Below are positions 37,287-45,307 of a DNA stretch of 64,000 bases, piece after piece. The first letter of the stretch is position 1; every line of letters begins with the position of its first letter. The stretch spans positions 124,001-188,000 of the forward strand of contig NZ_CP107031.2 in assembly GCF_027474845.2 (NCBI RefSeq), given 5' to 3'. A program made the position numbers and the translations under genes. Under the pieces are notes generated by a model. That model did no database searches. It saw only the letters and a program-made list of their open reading frames with translations, and was not told where the DNA came from. Source of the stretch: Maribacter aestuarii (GTDB lineage: Bacteria; Bacteroidota; Bacteroidia; Flavobacteriales; Flavobacteriaceae).

Positions 37287-38486
37287 ATGAACCCATCAAC
37301 ATCTGGCTGGATAGATAAATTTGGCTTTTTAGTCAAAGATCATAAGAGCGCCTTTCTCTCCTTTGAGGAATTATATCGAAGTGTGAAGAAAACGGGGTTT
37401 GTGTATGGACTAAATACAGGAATACCACCATTCATTATTCCTGAACATAAACTGTCTGAAGACGAAAAGGCTAAGATTAATTTGTTGAGCGCACTTTATT
37501 TCACATTCAACTTAGAAACTAAAGAGGCCAACTTTAATACGTTTCTGGAATATATTTTCAAATTCTATAAAGCGCTTGAACTAGACCATGTATCTTTTTT
37601 GGGCAAGCTGTTTACGGGAAACAAAACCTCTTCCAAATTAGAGAAATTGTTGGAATCCAGGATATATATAGAAGATAATCTAATAAGTAAGACTTTCAAT
37701 GCCTTCATCACCAATTCGCTCCTTTTTATAGATGTGCTTTTGTTTAAAAAATACTTGACCGACCAACGTAATATTAAAAAATATGCGCAAAAAATAGAAT
37801 ATTTGGCTATTAATATTACGTATCACACGTTAAATTCCAAGGAGCAAAATAAGAGTGATGAGAACCTTGCTTTGCTCTTGGCCTCATCTTTGACCTATAT
37901 AGAAAGTGATATTCAAAATTTTGACGGTTCTTACAGGGAACAGCTTTTGCCAACAAATGCAGTTTGGGAAAATCGGTATTTATTGGATATGGCCTGTTTG
38001 ACCGTGTGGGAGGACCATTCGCTTGAATACAAGGAATCTGAATTTATTTTTGGAATTGGTAAGGATTTAGGACTGGACCAGGATTATATTCTCCAAGCAT
38101 TGACCAACGTAACTAATTTCTTTGCGGAGAACGAAGAAGCCATACCCTTTCTGAAACAGCAGAACCTTGGCCTTAAGTTTTACGAAAGTATGGGCAAATT
38201 GGTGAATAGGCTCATTTTAAGGAACAGCAAACGATTGCAAAAAGAACTTTCGGAAAGTGCGGAATTGGTAACCTTACTTTCAAAATCTACCGTCCGTGAT
38301 TTGAGTAAGGAAGAAAAGAAAAAAGTGCAAAGTCAGCTGCTGGATATTTTTAAAAGTATACCATCATTAGCCATATTTATCTTGCCGGGCGGGGCTATCC
38401 TCTTACCTATTTTCGTTAAACTGATACCCAAGTTGTTACCGTCTTCCTTTGATGAGAATAGAATAGAAAAAGAAGAAAAAAAGTGA
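37287..38486 (+). CDS. LETM1-like protein (LETM1-related biofilm-associated family)
   Basis: 399 residues. Most of the protein is predicted helical without a signal peptide. Near the C-terminus (about 350-390) it has the LETM1 signature: DIFKSIPSLAIFILPGGAIL then LLPIFVKLIPKLLPSSFDE, a hydrophobic helix ending in the characteristic PSSF-like turn. In mitochondria LETM1 is a cation/proton exchanger; bacterial members are described as biofilm-associated in Flavobacteria, but the mechanism is unknown. It stands alone, divergent from DUF4331 and convergent with the LytTR regulator. Confidence 0.75.
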   Translation: MNPSTSGWIDKFGFLVKDHKSAFLSFEELYRSVKKTGFVYGLNTGIPPFIIPEHKLSEDEKAKINLLSALYFTFNLETKEANFNTFLEYIFKFYKALELDHVSFLGKLFTGNKTSSKLEKLLESRIYIEDNLISKTFNAFITNSLLFIDVLLFKKYLTDQRNIKKYAQKIEYLAINITYHTLNSKEQNKSDENLALLLASSLTYIESDIQNFDGSYREQLLPTNAVWENRYLLDMACLTVWEDHSLEYKESEFIFGIGKDLGLDQDYILQALTNVTNFFAENEEAIPFLKQQNLGLKFYESMGKLVNRLILRNSKRLQKELSESAELVTLLSKSTVRDLSKEEKKKVQSQLLDIFKSIPSLAIFILPGGAILLPIFVKLIPKLLPSSFDENRIEKEEKK

Positions 38487-38506
38487 TGTTTTCGGGGTAT
38501 AGACAA

Positions 38507-38528
38507 AATCTATAATAAATTATAGATT
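38507..38528. terminator. AT-rich hairpin between convergent genes
   Basis: A perfect 10-bp stem (AATCTATAAT/ATTATAGATT) with a 2-base gap between the stops of the LETM1-like and LytTR genes. The A- and T-rich flanks suggest a shared bidirectional terminator, though no long T tract is present. Confidence 0.5.
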
Positions 38529-38554
38529 GCTTATTACCAATATTTTAAATAAAT

Positions 38555-39319
38555 TTACTCCAACCAAAGCTTAAAGTCCTTAACCCGCTCTCTACTTACG
38601 ATAATTTCTTGCTCAGAAAAGTGGTTCAGCTTAATTTGAAGGCGTGAATTCGTATAGGAAATGATATCCTTAATATGATTTATGTTTACATAGAACTTAC
38701 GGCTTACCCTAAAGAATATCTTAGGTTCCAATTCGTTTTCTAAATTTTCCAATGTAGTGTCCAACAAGTAATTTCTACCATCAGAAGTGGCGGCATAGGT
38801 ACCCTTGTTTTCGCTGTAAAAGCATTCGACCTCATCTGCATTGATAATCTTCAGATGCTGACCCACTTTCGCCGTGAATCTTTTTTTATATTCCCTTTCC
38901 AAAGGATTTACCAATAATTTCTTGATATCGTCAAAATCCAAGGCTAACTTCTGGGCGGATGGTTTCAAAGACTTGAATTTCTTCACAGCACTTTCCAATT
39001 CCTCGTCATCTATAGGTTTTAACAAGTAATCAATACTATTCAGCTTAAAAGCCTGCAAGGCATACTCGTCGTATGCAGTGGTAAAAATTATAGCGCTTTT
39101 CACCTCAATGATATCGAATATTTCAAAAGAAAGTCCGTCCGATAACTGAATGTCCAAAAAGATAAGATCAGGGTGTTCGTTTTCTTGAAACCATTCGATG
39201 GACTCTTCCACGGAATGTAGCATGGTAGATACCTCAACACCCAGCTCGGCCAACAAGCGCCCCAATCTCCTCGCTGCTGGTTTTTCATCTTCAATAATTA
39301 TTACGTTCATGCTATTCAT
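38555..39319 (-). CDS. LytTR-family response regulator
   Basis: 254 residues. A receiver domain (about 4-120) has the acidic pair ED, phospho-acceptor Asp56 in FLDIQLS, a Thr in TTAYDEYA and Lys in LLKPID. A LytTR DNA-binding domain (about 150-254) ends in FRVSRKFYVNINHIKD and SRERVKDFK. The start at 39319 has a GGGAGG 11-12 bases upstream; ATG 39310 is the alternative. It is the last gene of a run that includes a LytS-type histidine kinase and six 2TM domains, so the kinase at 41151 is its likely partner. Confidence 0.92.
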   Translation of the reverse strand: MNSMNVIIIEDEKPAARRLGRLLAELGVEVSTMLHSVEESIEWFQENEHPDLIFLDIQLSDGLSFEIFDIIEVKSAIIFTTAYDEYALQAFKLNSIDYLLKPIDDEELESAVKKFKSLKPSAQKLALDFDDIKKLLVNPLEREYKKRFTAKVGQHLKIINADEVECFYSENKGTYAATSDGRNYLLDTTLENLENELEPKIFFRVSRKFYVNINHIKDIISYTNSRLQIKLNHFSEQEIIVSRERVKDFKLWLE

Positions 39320-39372
39320 TTTTTTTAATCCCTCCCAGATAACTTATACATAATATACTCTTGTTTCTATTA

Positions 39373-39717
39373 CTATTTATACTTTGCCGAATCGTTCTTA
39401 TCGCTTTCCATGAATTTTCTAATCTGTGCTTCTTCCCAATTTTTACTTAAAATAGATTTCGTAGAAAATACGTTTAGCCCATGGAAGAACAATCCTATGC
39501 CCCAGAAAAACCACACAGCAAAAGTACCAACGTGCCAAAAAGGCCACATAAAGGTTTCGCCAAAATAAGAATTGCCGATAAGTTTAACCATAACGAGCAT
39601 CGTATTTATTACTAAATATACAGTAAGATGTTTGTAAAACCCTTTTAATGCAACCACCTTCTCCTTAGCCTTTTTTAATTTGGCGCTTTGGCTATAATCC
39701 TCCATTTCAATCTTCAT
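39373..39717 (-). CDS. 2TM-domain protein, copy 5 (diverged)
   Basis: 114 residues: a basic N-terminal helix (AKEKVVALKGFYKHLTVY), two membrane helices (about 30-46 and 65-88) and a C-terminal charged helix (KNWEEAQIRKFME). The loop between the helices is long, and the YNPxFGK motif of other copies is replaced by STKSILSK. Its start at 39717 overlaps the previous gene by 11 bases. It matches the 2TM family (PF13239). Confidence 0.8.
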   Translation of the reverse strand: MKIEMEDYSQSAKLKKAKEKVVALKGFYKHLTVYLVINTMLVMVKLIGNSYFGETFMWPFWHVGTFAVWFFWGIGLFFHGLNVFSTKSILSKNWEEAQIRKFMESDKNDSAKYK

Positions 39718-40066
39718 TTTCTTCCCGTAAAAATTTTTCTAATTGTCTTTTCTCCCACTTTTTTAAGAATTCAGGCTTTAATTCCTGCCATGTTTGGGAT
39801 TTGAATTTAAATACATACAGTCCGTGTATTGCAAGTCCAATACCCCAAATAATAGGGGTTCCCAAAAGATTAAGGCTTGCCCAGTCACTAAAATTCTTTT
39901 CTTGCATCCAAACATAATCGTCCTTGAACCAATTGAAGAGATTTAATTTTACAACTAACAAGAGAATATTTATAACTACATAAACTCTAAGGTGACGATA
40001 AAACTTTTTCATATCGTTCACGCGCTTCTGGGCTTTCAAAAATTTCTCTGATTGCTTGCTTTCCAT
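39707..40066 (-). CDS. 2TM-domain protein, copy 4 (most diverged)
   Basis: 119 residues. The N-terminal signature (KAQKRVNDMKKFYRHLRVYVVIN) and the second helix with WGIGLAIHGLYVF are kept, but the connecting loop is the longest in the set and the YNPxFGK motif has become a longer, different segment (FKSQTWQELKPEF). The C-terminal KKWEKRQLEKFL helix remains. Its start is one base from the stop of the next upstream copy and its end overlaps the downstream copy by 11 bases. Confidence 0.78.
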   Translation of the reverse strand: MESKQSEKFLKAQKRVNDMKKFYRHLRVYVVINILLLVVKLNLFNWFKDDYVWMQEKNFSDWASLNLLGTPIIWGIGLAIHGLYVFKFKSQTWQELKPEFLKKWEKRQLEKFLREENED

Positions 40067-40067
40067 G

Positions 40068-40400
40068 TTATTTAAATTTTTCAGCTTCCTTTCTATCCTT
40101 TTCTATATACCTCTGAATTTGGCGTTCTTCCCATTGTTTAGAGAAAATCGGGTTGTAGGAGAAGACCTTTAAGCCGTGGAAAAATAGACCGATTCCCCAA
40201 AAAAACCAAATGGCAAAACTTCCAAAATTTAAGGTGTCCATAAAAGAATCCCCATTACTCATTCTACCAATAATCGTGCTTAGCGTTATGAAACAGTTCA
40301 CCCCTATATAAGCTGCCAAATGCCAATAAAATCCTTTGAGTTCGTGTAAGCGCTTCTTGGCCCTTTTTAATTTAATTTTATCATCCTCCATTATTTCCAT
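40068..40400 (-). CDS. 2TM-domain protein, copy 3
   Basis: 110 residues with the motif order of the family: KRAKKRLHELKGFYWHLAAY, membrane helix, a loop of about 20 residues, FFWGIGLFFHGLKVFSYNPIF, and SKQWEERQIQRYIEK. It overlaps the upstream copy by 10 bases, so translation is probably coupled; ATG 40391 would remove the overlap. Confidence 0.8.
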   Translation of the reverse strand: MEIMEDDKIKLKRAKKRLHELKGFYWHLAAYIGVNCFITLSTIIGRMSNGDSFMDTLNFGSFAIWFFWGIGLFFHGLKVFSYNPIFSKQWEERQIQRYIEKDRKEAEKFK

Positions 40401-40693
40401 CTTTTTTGATCTTCTTCTTTTTCCATCAACTCCTTAATTTTACGGTTCTCCCAGTCCTTGCCAAAAAAAGGGTTGAAATCGAAGGCCTTTACTGCCTGAA
40501 ACACCAATCCTATCCCCCATCCAAATGCTGCCCATAGGAACCATGGGTATCTCCACTCGTCTATCCAGTAATTAAGGGCCCCCAGGAGGGTAATGAATAT
40601 TGCGTAAGACACTAAACTGCCGTAAAATTTCTTAAGCGCTTCAACCCGAGTTTTAGCCCTAAAATATTTGTCTTCTCTATTCCAATTTTCCAT
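40391..40693 (-). CDS. 2TM-domain protein, copy 2
   Basis: 100 residues. It has the short-loop form of the domain: RAKTRVEALKKFYGSLVSY, two helices separated by WIDEWRYPW, then FGWGIGLVFQAVKAFDFNPFF and GKDWENRKIKELMEK. Histidine of the usual HG motif is replaced by glutamine. It begins 43 bases after copy 1. Confidence 0.8.
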   Translation of the reverse strand: MENWNREDKYFRAKTRVEALKKFYGSLVSYAIFITLLGALNYWIDEWRYPWFLWAAFGWGIGLVFQAVKAFDFNPFFGKDWENRKIKELMEKEEDQKRWK

Positions 40694-40736
40694 GATATAA
40701 TTGTTTGGCTACTGTCTACTTAAAGATACCAATTTT

Positions 40737-41015
40737 TCAAAATTGGCTCTCGTCCATGAATTCCTTGATTTTACGTTCTTCCCAGTTTTTTCCGAAAATA
40801 GGATTATAGTTATAGGCTCTGCTCCAATGGGCTAGTAATCCTATTCCCCATCCCAAAGCGGGGAAAATAAACCACAGGAAACTAGTCGTATTAAAGTTAA
40901 CCCATGCTAAAAAAGAAATGACGATACAATAGGCGAGTAAGTTCATGTAAAAAGACTTAAGTGTTTCCAATCTTTCTTTAGCTTTTTGGTATCTGTAGGC
41001 GTTTATATTTTCCAT
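40737..41015 (-). CDS. 2TM-domain protein, copy 1 (closest to the kinase-fused copy)
   Basis: 92 residues. It is strikingly like the kinase C-terminus: RYQKAKERLETLKSFYMNLL, AYCIVI, TTSFLW, GWGIGLLAHW, YNPIFGKNWEERKIKEFMDE. This suggests that one derives from the other by recent duplication. It is separated from the kinase gene by 135 bases, the largest gap in the run. Confidence 0.82.
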   Translation of the reverse strand: MENINAYRYQKAKERLETLKSFYMNLLAYCIVISFLAWVNFNTTSFLWFIFPALGWGIGLLAHWSRAYNYNPIFGKNWEERKIKEFMDESQF

Positions 41016-41150
41016 GATATTAATTTTTTAATTAGTTATTAATTACACTTCAAATATCCCCAATGAGCTGCGTTTTCAAAAAAACAGATTACCGAACTGT
41101 AGTATTTAATGGATAGATTGACTTTGTAATTATAGCTGTTGGCAATAAAA

Positions 41151-42494
41151 TTAAAAGTCTTCTTTGTCCATCAATTCGCGTAGTTTTTTCTCCTCCCATC
41201 GTTTGCCCCAAATCGGGTTGTAACCAAAGGCCTCCATACCGTGCGTTAAAAGACCAAATCCCCATCCAAGAATAGGAAAAATAATCCATGGGAAACTGGT
41301 AGTTTTGAGGTTAAGGTAAGCCAAACATGGAATGACGATACAATAGGCAATGAGATTGCCATAAAATCCTTTAACGGCTTCCACACGCTCCTTGGCCTTC
41401 TGATACCTTTTATCCTCAATAAAATCTTCTTGCGACTCTACAACAGATACCTGTTGCGTTAGCATGGGCAAATGTACCGTGAAGTCTTTATTTGTTTTAT
41501 CTATAACCATTTCACGTTTACTGAGTAGCGCATAGCGTTGTCTTATATTCTGAAGCCCCACCCCACTACTCTTTTTAACGACCTGTTTTTCCTGTAAATT
41601 ATTGGTCACTTTCAAAAAGCCGTCTTCCTCATAGATACGGATGTGTAATGGTTTGACTGAATTTACCACGTTGTGTTTTACCGCATTTTCCAGCAATAAT
41701 TGAAGAGATAAAGGAACTATTTTGGCCTCTGGATTACTACTGGCCTCGGGAATCTCCAAAATAATACTATCCTCAAAACGCATTTTAAGCAATCGTACAT
41801 AAGTCTTGGCAAATTGAAGTTCTTCATCTACCGAAACCAAATCCTTATTCTTTTGCTCTAAAACGTACCGATATACTTTGGAAAGCGAGGTTGTGAATTT
41901 CTGGGCCTGATGTGGGTCTTCATCAATGAGACTGGTAAGCACGTTTAAACTATTAAATAAAAAATGCGGGTCTAATTGGTTCTTTAAGGCATCAAACTTT
42001 GCCGATGCCGTACCCGCTATTATTTTCTGTTCTTTGACTTTGCTTTCTTGACGATACTTGTAGTACCATATCGCATAGAAGATCAGCGCAATTCCCAACG
42101 CTATTAATATGGGCTGTCTATAGTTTTCCAATGTCTGTGAGGCCAAGACCTGTTGAAAAGATCTGTCATAAAAGCCTGTTAATATAATCCACCTAGCAAA
42201 AAATACCCCAATACAGGATACTAGGATATTACCCGAAACGGCTATGGCCATTCTTTTGGCAGTGTACAGAAAATTATCGTATCGTTTTAAAAGAAATACA
42301 AACCAAAACGTATTAACCATATAAAGGATGGTCGAGAATATCATTGTTTGAAAATATTCCGTCCATAAATCACTCACCAGATATTCATACTTCGTATTAT
42401 CCGTGAGAGAATAGTAGGCAATAAATCCAATAAAGACGAGCGTTCCTACTAGAAACGCCCTGAAAATCTCTTTTAGAAATCTATTTCTGCTCAT
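41151..42494 (-). CDS. LytS-type sensor histidine kinase fused to a C-terminal 2TM domain
   Basis: 447 residues. Four membrane helices (about 11-29, 47-69, 82-105, 127-146) precede a His_kinase domain with phospho-acceptor His177 in LDPHFLFNS. The ATP-binding domain has N-box ENAVKHN (269-275) and G-box GVGLQNIR (311-318). After it, residues 363-447 form a complete 2TM domain (RYQKAKERVEAVKGFYGNL to YNPIWGKRWEEKKLRELMD). Its start overlaps the TPR-like gene upstream by four bases (ATGA). The likely partner is the LytTR regulator at 38555. The 2TM end has no evident place in phosphotransfer and may interact with the stand-alone 2TM proteins. Confidence 0.9.
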   Translation of the reverse strand: MSRNRFLKEIFRAFLVGTLVFIGFIAYYSLTDNTKYEYLVSDLWTEYFQTMIFSTILYMVNTFWFVFLLKRYDNFLYTAKRMAIAVSGNILVSCIGVFFARWIILTGFYDRSFQQVLASQTLENYRQPILIALGIALIFYAIWYYKYRQESKVKEQKIIAGTASAKFDALKNQLDPHFLFNSLNVLTSLIDEDPHQAQKFTTSLSKVYRYVLEQKNKDLVSVDEELQFAKTYVRLLKMRFEDSIILEIPEASSNPEAKIVPLSLQLLLENAVKHNVVNSVKPLHIRIYEEDGFLKVTNNLQEKQVVKKSSGVGLQNIRQRYALLSKREMVIDKTNKDFTVHLPMLTQQVSVVESQEDFIEDKRYQKAKERVEAVKGFYGNLIAYCIVIPCLAYLNLKTTSFPWIIFPILGWGFGLLTHGMEAFGYNPIWGKRWEEKKLRELMDKEDF

Positions 42495-43114
42495 TTACCA
42501 CATTCTTTTGCAATGGTTTCCGCCCTATCGGCTCCCCAATTGGGATGAAAAGGACTCTCGGCTTTAAAGTTAGCAAAAAGTTCCAACGAACGTTCTACAT
42601 CCTGGCAATACGGAGTTACGTCCTGCCCAAAATAGCGCGCGGAGCCCATATCCCATTCTGCCTTGGAAAAAACTACCCTGGGATTATCGGGCGCCAGTTG
42701 TAAGGCCTGTGCATATAAAGCAGTTACTTTGCCAGATAGTGTCATTCCGTAGGTGGCCCCATCAAAAGCAATCCAAGCCGTATGGGTCATGGCCTGTTGC
42801 ACTAGAATTTCTGGGTTGTTCGGCGAAATCGATTTTGCTATATCTATATATTCCTGGGCCTTGTCCAGTTGTTGTTTCAATTTCTTCTCATCTTTTTCCC
42901 CAAAGGAAATTATGGTATTTATCTGGGCAACATAATAGTAGGGCAGCCAATTTTCGGGTTCTGCAGCACTAATACGTTCAAATAGATTGGAAGCCTCATT
43001 GGCTTTTCCTTCACCCCATAAGGTAAACGCCTTTTGCATTCCGGTGGTATATTGGTCTTGGGCCAGACCTGAAGTGGCGATAACTAGAACTACTAATGTG
43101 ATAATTTTTTTCAT
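42491..43114 (-). CDS. Exported TPR-like protein, first gene of the 2TM/LytTR run
   Basis: 207 residues with a signal peptide ending GLAQD. The mature part is helical with TPR-type repeats (FERISAAEPENWLPYYYVAQ, AKSISPNNPEILVQQAMTH, ALQLAPDNPRVVFSKAEW). It ends in a Cys-containing tail and may bind a ligand or partner in the periplasm. Coupling to the kinase gene by an ATGA overlap suggests it is an accessory sensor component (inference). Confidence 0.82.
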   Translation of the reverse strand: MKKIITLVVLVIATSGLAQDQYTTGMQKAFTLWGEGKANEASNLFERISAAEPENWLPYYYVAQINTIISFGEKDEKKLKQQLDKAQEYIDIAKSISPNNPEILVQQAMTHTAWIAFDGATYGMTLSGKVTALYAQALQLAPDNPRVVFSKAEWDMGSARYFGQDVTPYCQDVERSLELFANFKAESPFHPNWGADRAETIAKECGK

Positions 43115-43230
43115 GACTGATTGATTTATAGATTCATTTTTTTAGTTGCACAAATCTCCTTCTACTCCTTAGAAAACTAAAAAAAGAAATACCGAACCGT
43201 CAATTCCGAAGACTGAATTGAAATAAACCG

Positions 43231-43253
43231 AAAAACCCGGATAACATCCGGGT
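43231..43253 (-). terminator. Terminator of the sugar-type gene cluster
   Basis: A perfect 8-bp stem (ACCCGGAT/ATCCGGGT) with a 3-base loop and A5 on the plus strand gives a T5 run after it on the minus strand, 30 bases beyond the oxidoreductase stop. Confidence 0.8.
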
Positions 43254-43282
43254 CTTTCAGTTCGTAGTTAAAAAAGAAAATT

Positions 43283-44413
43283 TTATTTGGTAAACGTAAA
43301 ATCGGGTAACCTAATAAGCCGGCCTCCCTTTTGTGCCGACTCATGGGACAAAATACCCACACAGGTAATATTGGCCGATTGCCGTGCATTGGGATATGGC
43401 GAAGCACCCTTCATCAAAGCGTCGATAAAGGCATGGACCAAGTGCGGATGTGAACCACCATGGCCTGCTCCTTGTGTAAATGACAAGTGTGTATTGTCAT
43501 CCTCATCATAAACGCCCTTGGTGGTGAAGGATTGGATTTCCTCAGGCAATAATTTTGCGAAATCCGGGCTTTCTACTTCTTCCGGGATTTCTGGTTCCGG
43601 TTTTTTGGCGGTATGTACTACCAAAGGTTTTCCTTCGATCAATGGCCATTCCACGGATTTATTGGAACCGTAGACCTCAAAACTTTCCCTATACTGTCGG
43701 GCCACATCAAACAACGAACGGTATACTTGTGCGCTCAAATCGGAATCCTTAAACTTAATATGTGTAGTTTCTACGGCGTAGGGCGAATTGTATTCCTTAA
43801 TCAATTCCTCACGTATCGTTCCCGAACCAAAACAGGAAACATATTCGGCCTCATCTTGGGTCAATCCCAATACGGGGCCTACACAGTGCGTTGCGTAATG
43901 CATGGGTGGTAATCCTGGCCAATAATTGGGCCATCCGTCCATATCCTGCTGATGACTTGCTTTTAAAAATTGAACTTTACCAAGCTCCCCATTTTCATAC
44001 AGTTCTTTCATATACAGGAACTCCCGGGCATAGACCACGGTTTCCATCATCATATAGGTCAATCCGGTATCTTCAGTGAGTTCTACTATTTGTTTACATT
44101 CCTCCACCGTCGTGGCCATGGGAACGGTACAGGCGACATGTTTACCTGCTTTTAAAGCCTTTATCGATTGTTCACCGTGATTTGGTATTGGGGTGTTGAT
44201 ATGAACCGCATCAATACCGGAATCCTTTAATAACTCCTCATAGGACGTGTATCGCTTTGGGATGTCAAAAGCATCAGCAATTTCGTTCAGTTTGTCCTGG
44301 TTTCGCTGACAGACCGCAACCAATTCCGCATGCGGATGTTTCTTGTAGATAGGAATGAACTCGGCTCCGAAACCGAGTCCTATAATCGCTACTCTTATTT
44401 TAATATCACTCAT
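43283..44413 (-). CDS. Gfo/Idh/MocA-family oxidoreductase
   Basis: 376 residues from ATG 44413; a GTG at 44422 would overlap the upstream stop by one base. The Rossmann nucleotide site is VAIIGLGFGAEFI; the family EKP-type motif appears as the variant CTVPMA (about residues 94-99), with Thr-Val in place of Glu-Lys, which could alter the active site. A second half of beta-sheet type completes the fold. These enzymes oxidise or reduce sugars, often at C3, using NAD(P). The TIM-barrel gene upstream ends 8 bases before it. Confidence 0.85.
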   Translation of the reverse strand: MSDIKIRVAIIGLGFGAEFIPIYKKHPHAELVAVCQRNQDKLNEIADAFDIPKRYTSYEELLKDSGIDAVHINTPIPNHGEQSIKALKAGKHVACTVPMATTVEECKQIVELTEDTGLTYMMMETVVYAREFLYMKELYENGELGKVQFLKASHQQDMDGWPNYWPGLPPMHYATHCVGPVLGLTQDEAEYVSCFGSGTIREELIKEYNSPYAVETTHIKFKDSDLSAQVYRSLFDVARQYRESFEVYGSNKSVEWPLIEGKPLVVHTAKKPEPEIPEEVESPDFAKLLPEEIQSFTTKGVYDEDDNTHLSFTQGAGHGGSHPHLVHAFIDALMKGASPYPNARQSANITCVGILSHESAQKGGRLIRLPDFTFTK

Positions 44414-44421
44414 TACTATCA

Positions 44422-45282
44422 CTAATTATTAAACGTTCTCTTTAAAAATTCCAGCCCTTTTAGGGCAAACTCGTCCTGATTTGAGGCCAATTTCCTCCAA
44501 ATATTGACGGCGGCCGCCAATTTTTTATTTTCCGGGGTAAAACTTTCCATGACGATGGTCCCTTTATAATCAACATCTGACAATCCCTTTGCAAAATCCG
44601 ACCAAGGGGTAAGGCCAGTTCCCGGGATTCCCCTGTGATTTTCCGAGACTTGTACGTGGATTAATTTATCACCTACCAACGTAATTGCCTTATATATATC
44701 GTGCTCTTCAATGGTCATATGAAAACCATCCAAGGCAACCTTTAAACTTTCTTCATCGATATCCCGAATCAATTGCATGACCTGTTCGGCGGTATTGACC
44801 AAATCCGATTCAAATCGGTTCAATGGCTCCAAAGCAATATCCAATTGATATGCCCTGCCAATGGCCGCCAGCTTTCCCAAGTTGGTGACCGATCGGTTCC
44901 ATTCTATTTTTCGCTGCTCGTCGGATGCCAATCGTGCCTTCCCTACGGCGGCGTACAATGGCCCGGCAACGAAGGTTGCCTCCAACATCTTCGCAACTTC
45001 AAAACAGGCCTTCGCATGCTCAAAACAGTTTTCGTATAATTGAGGATTTTCCCCGGTCAAGTCCTTATCATCCCCAAAAACCACACATATAGAAGGCTTT
45101 AATCCATTGTCCAGCAATGCCTTTTTCACCATTTTCGCATCGATTAAAAAAGGGTCTTCCAAAGGTATCTCCACCACATCGAACCCCATTTCTTTTATTT
45201 TTGGAAATAGTGCTATGGACTCCGTTGTAAAGGGCGATTGCCATAGCCAGGTACTCACTCCAAAATTTATGTTGTTACTCAT
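44422..45282 (-). CDS. Sugar phosphate isomerase/epimerase-type TIM barrel
   Basis: 286 residues with no export signal. The metal ligands of the D-tagatose/D-psicose 3-epimerase group are visible in order: Glu in ALEPLNRFE, Asp in ALDGFHM, His in HVQVSENHRG and Glu in VMESF. The conserved HRGIPGTG loop follows. It is about 25 bases downstream of the ThuA/dehydrogenase gene and next to the oxidoreductase, so the three probably form an operon. Isomerisation, epimerisation or beta-elimination of a keto-sugar are possible activities. Confidence 0.87.
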   Translation of the reverse strand: MSNNINFGVSTWLWQSPFTTESIALFPKIKEMGFDVVEIPLEDPFLIDAKMVKKALLDNGLKPSICVVFGDDKDLTGENPQLYENCFEHAKACFEVAKMLEATFVAGPLYAAVGKARLASDEQRKIEWNRSVTNLGKLAAIGRAYQLDIALEPLNRFESDLVNTAEQVMQLIRDIDEESLKVALDGFHMTIEEHDIYKAITLVGDKLIHVQVSENHRGIPGTGLTPWSDFAKGLSDVDYKGTIVMESFTPENKKLAAAVNIWRKLASNQDEFALKGLEFLKRTFNN

Positions 45283-45307
45283 TCTTTCGCTTTCTAAATT
45301 TTGAATC

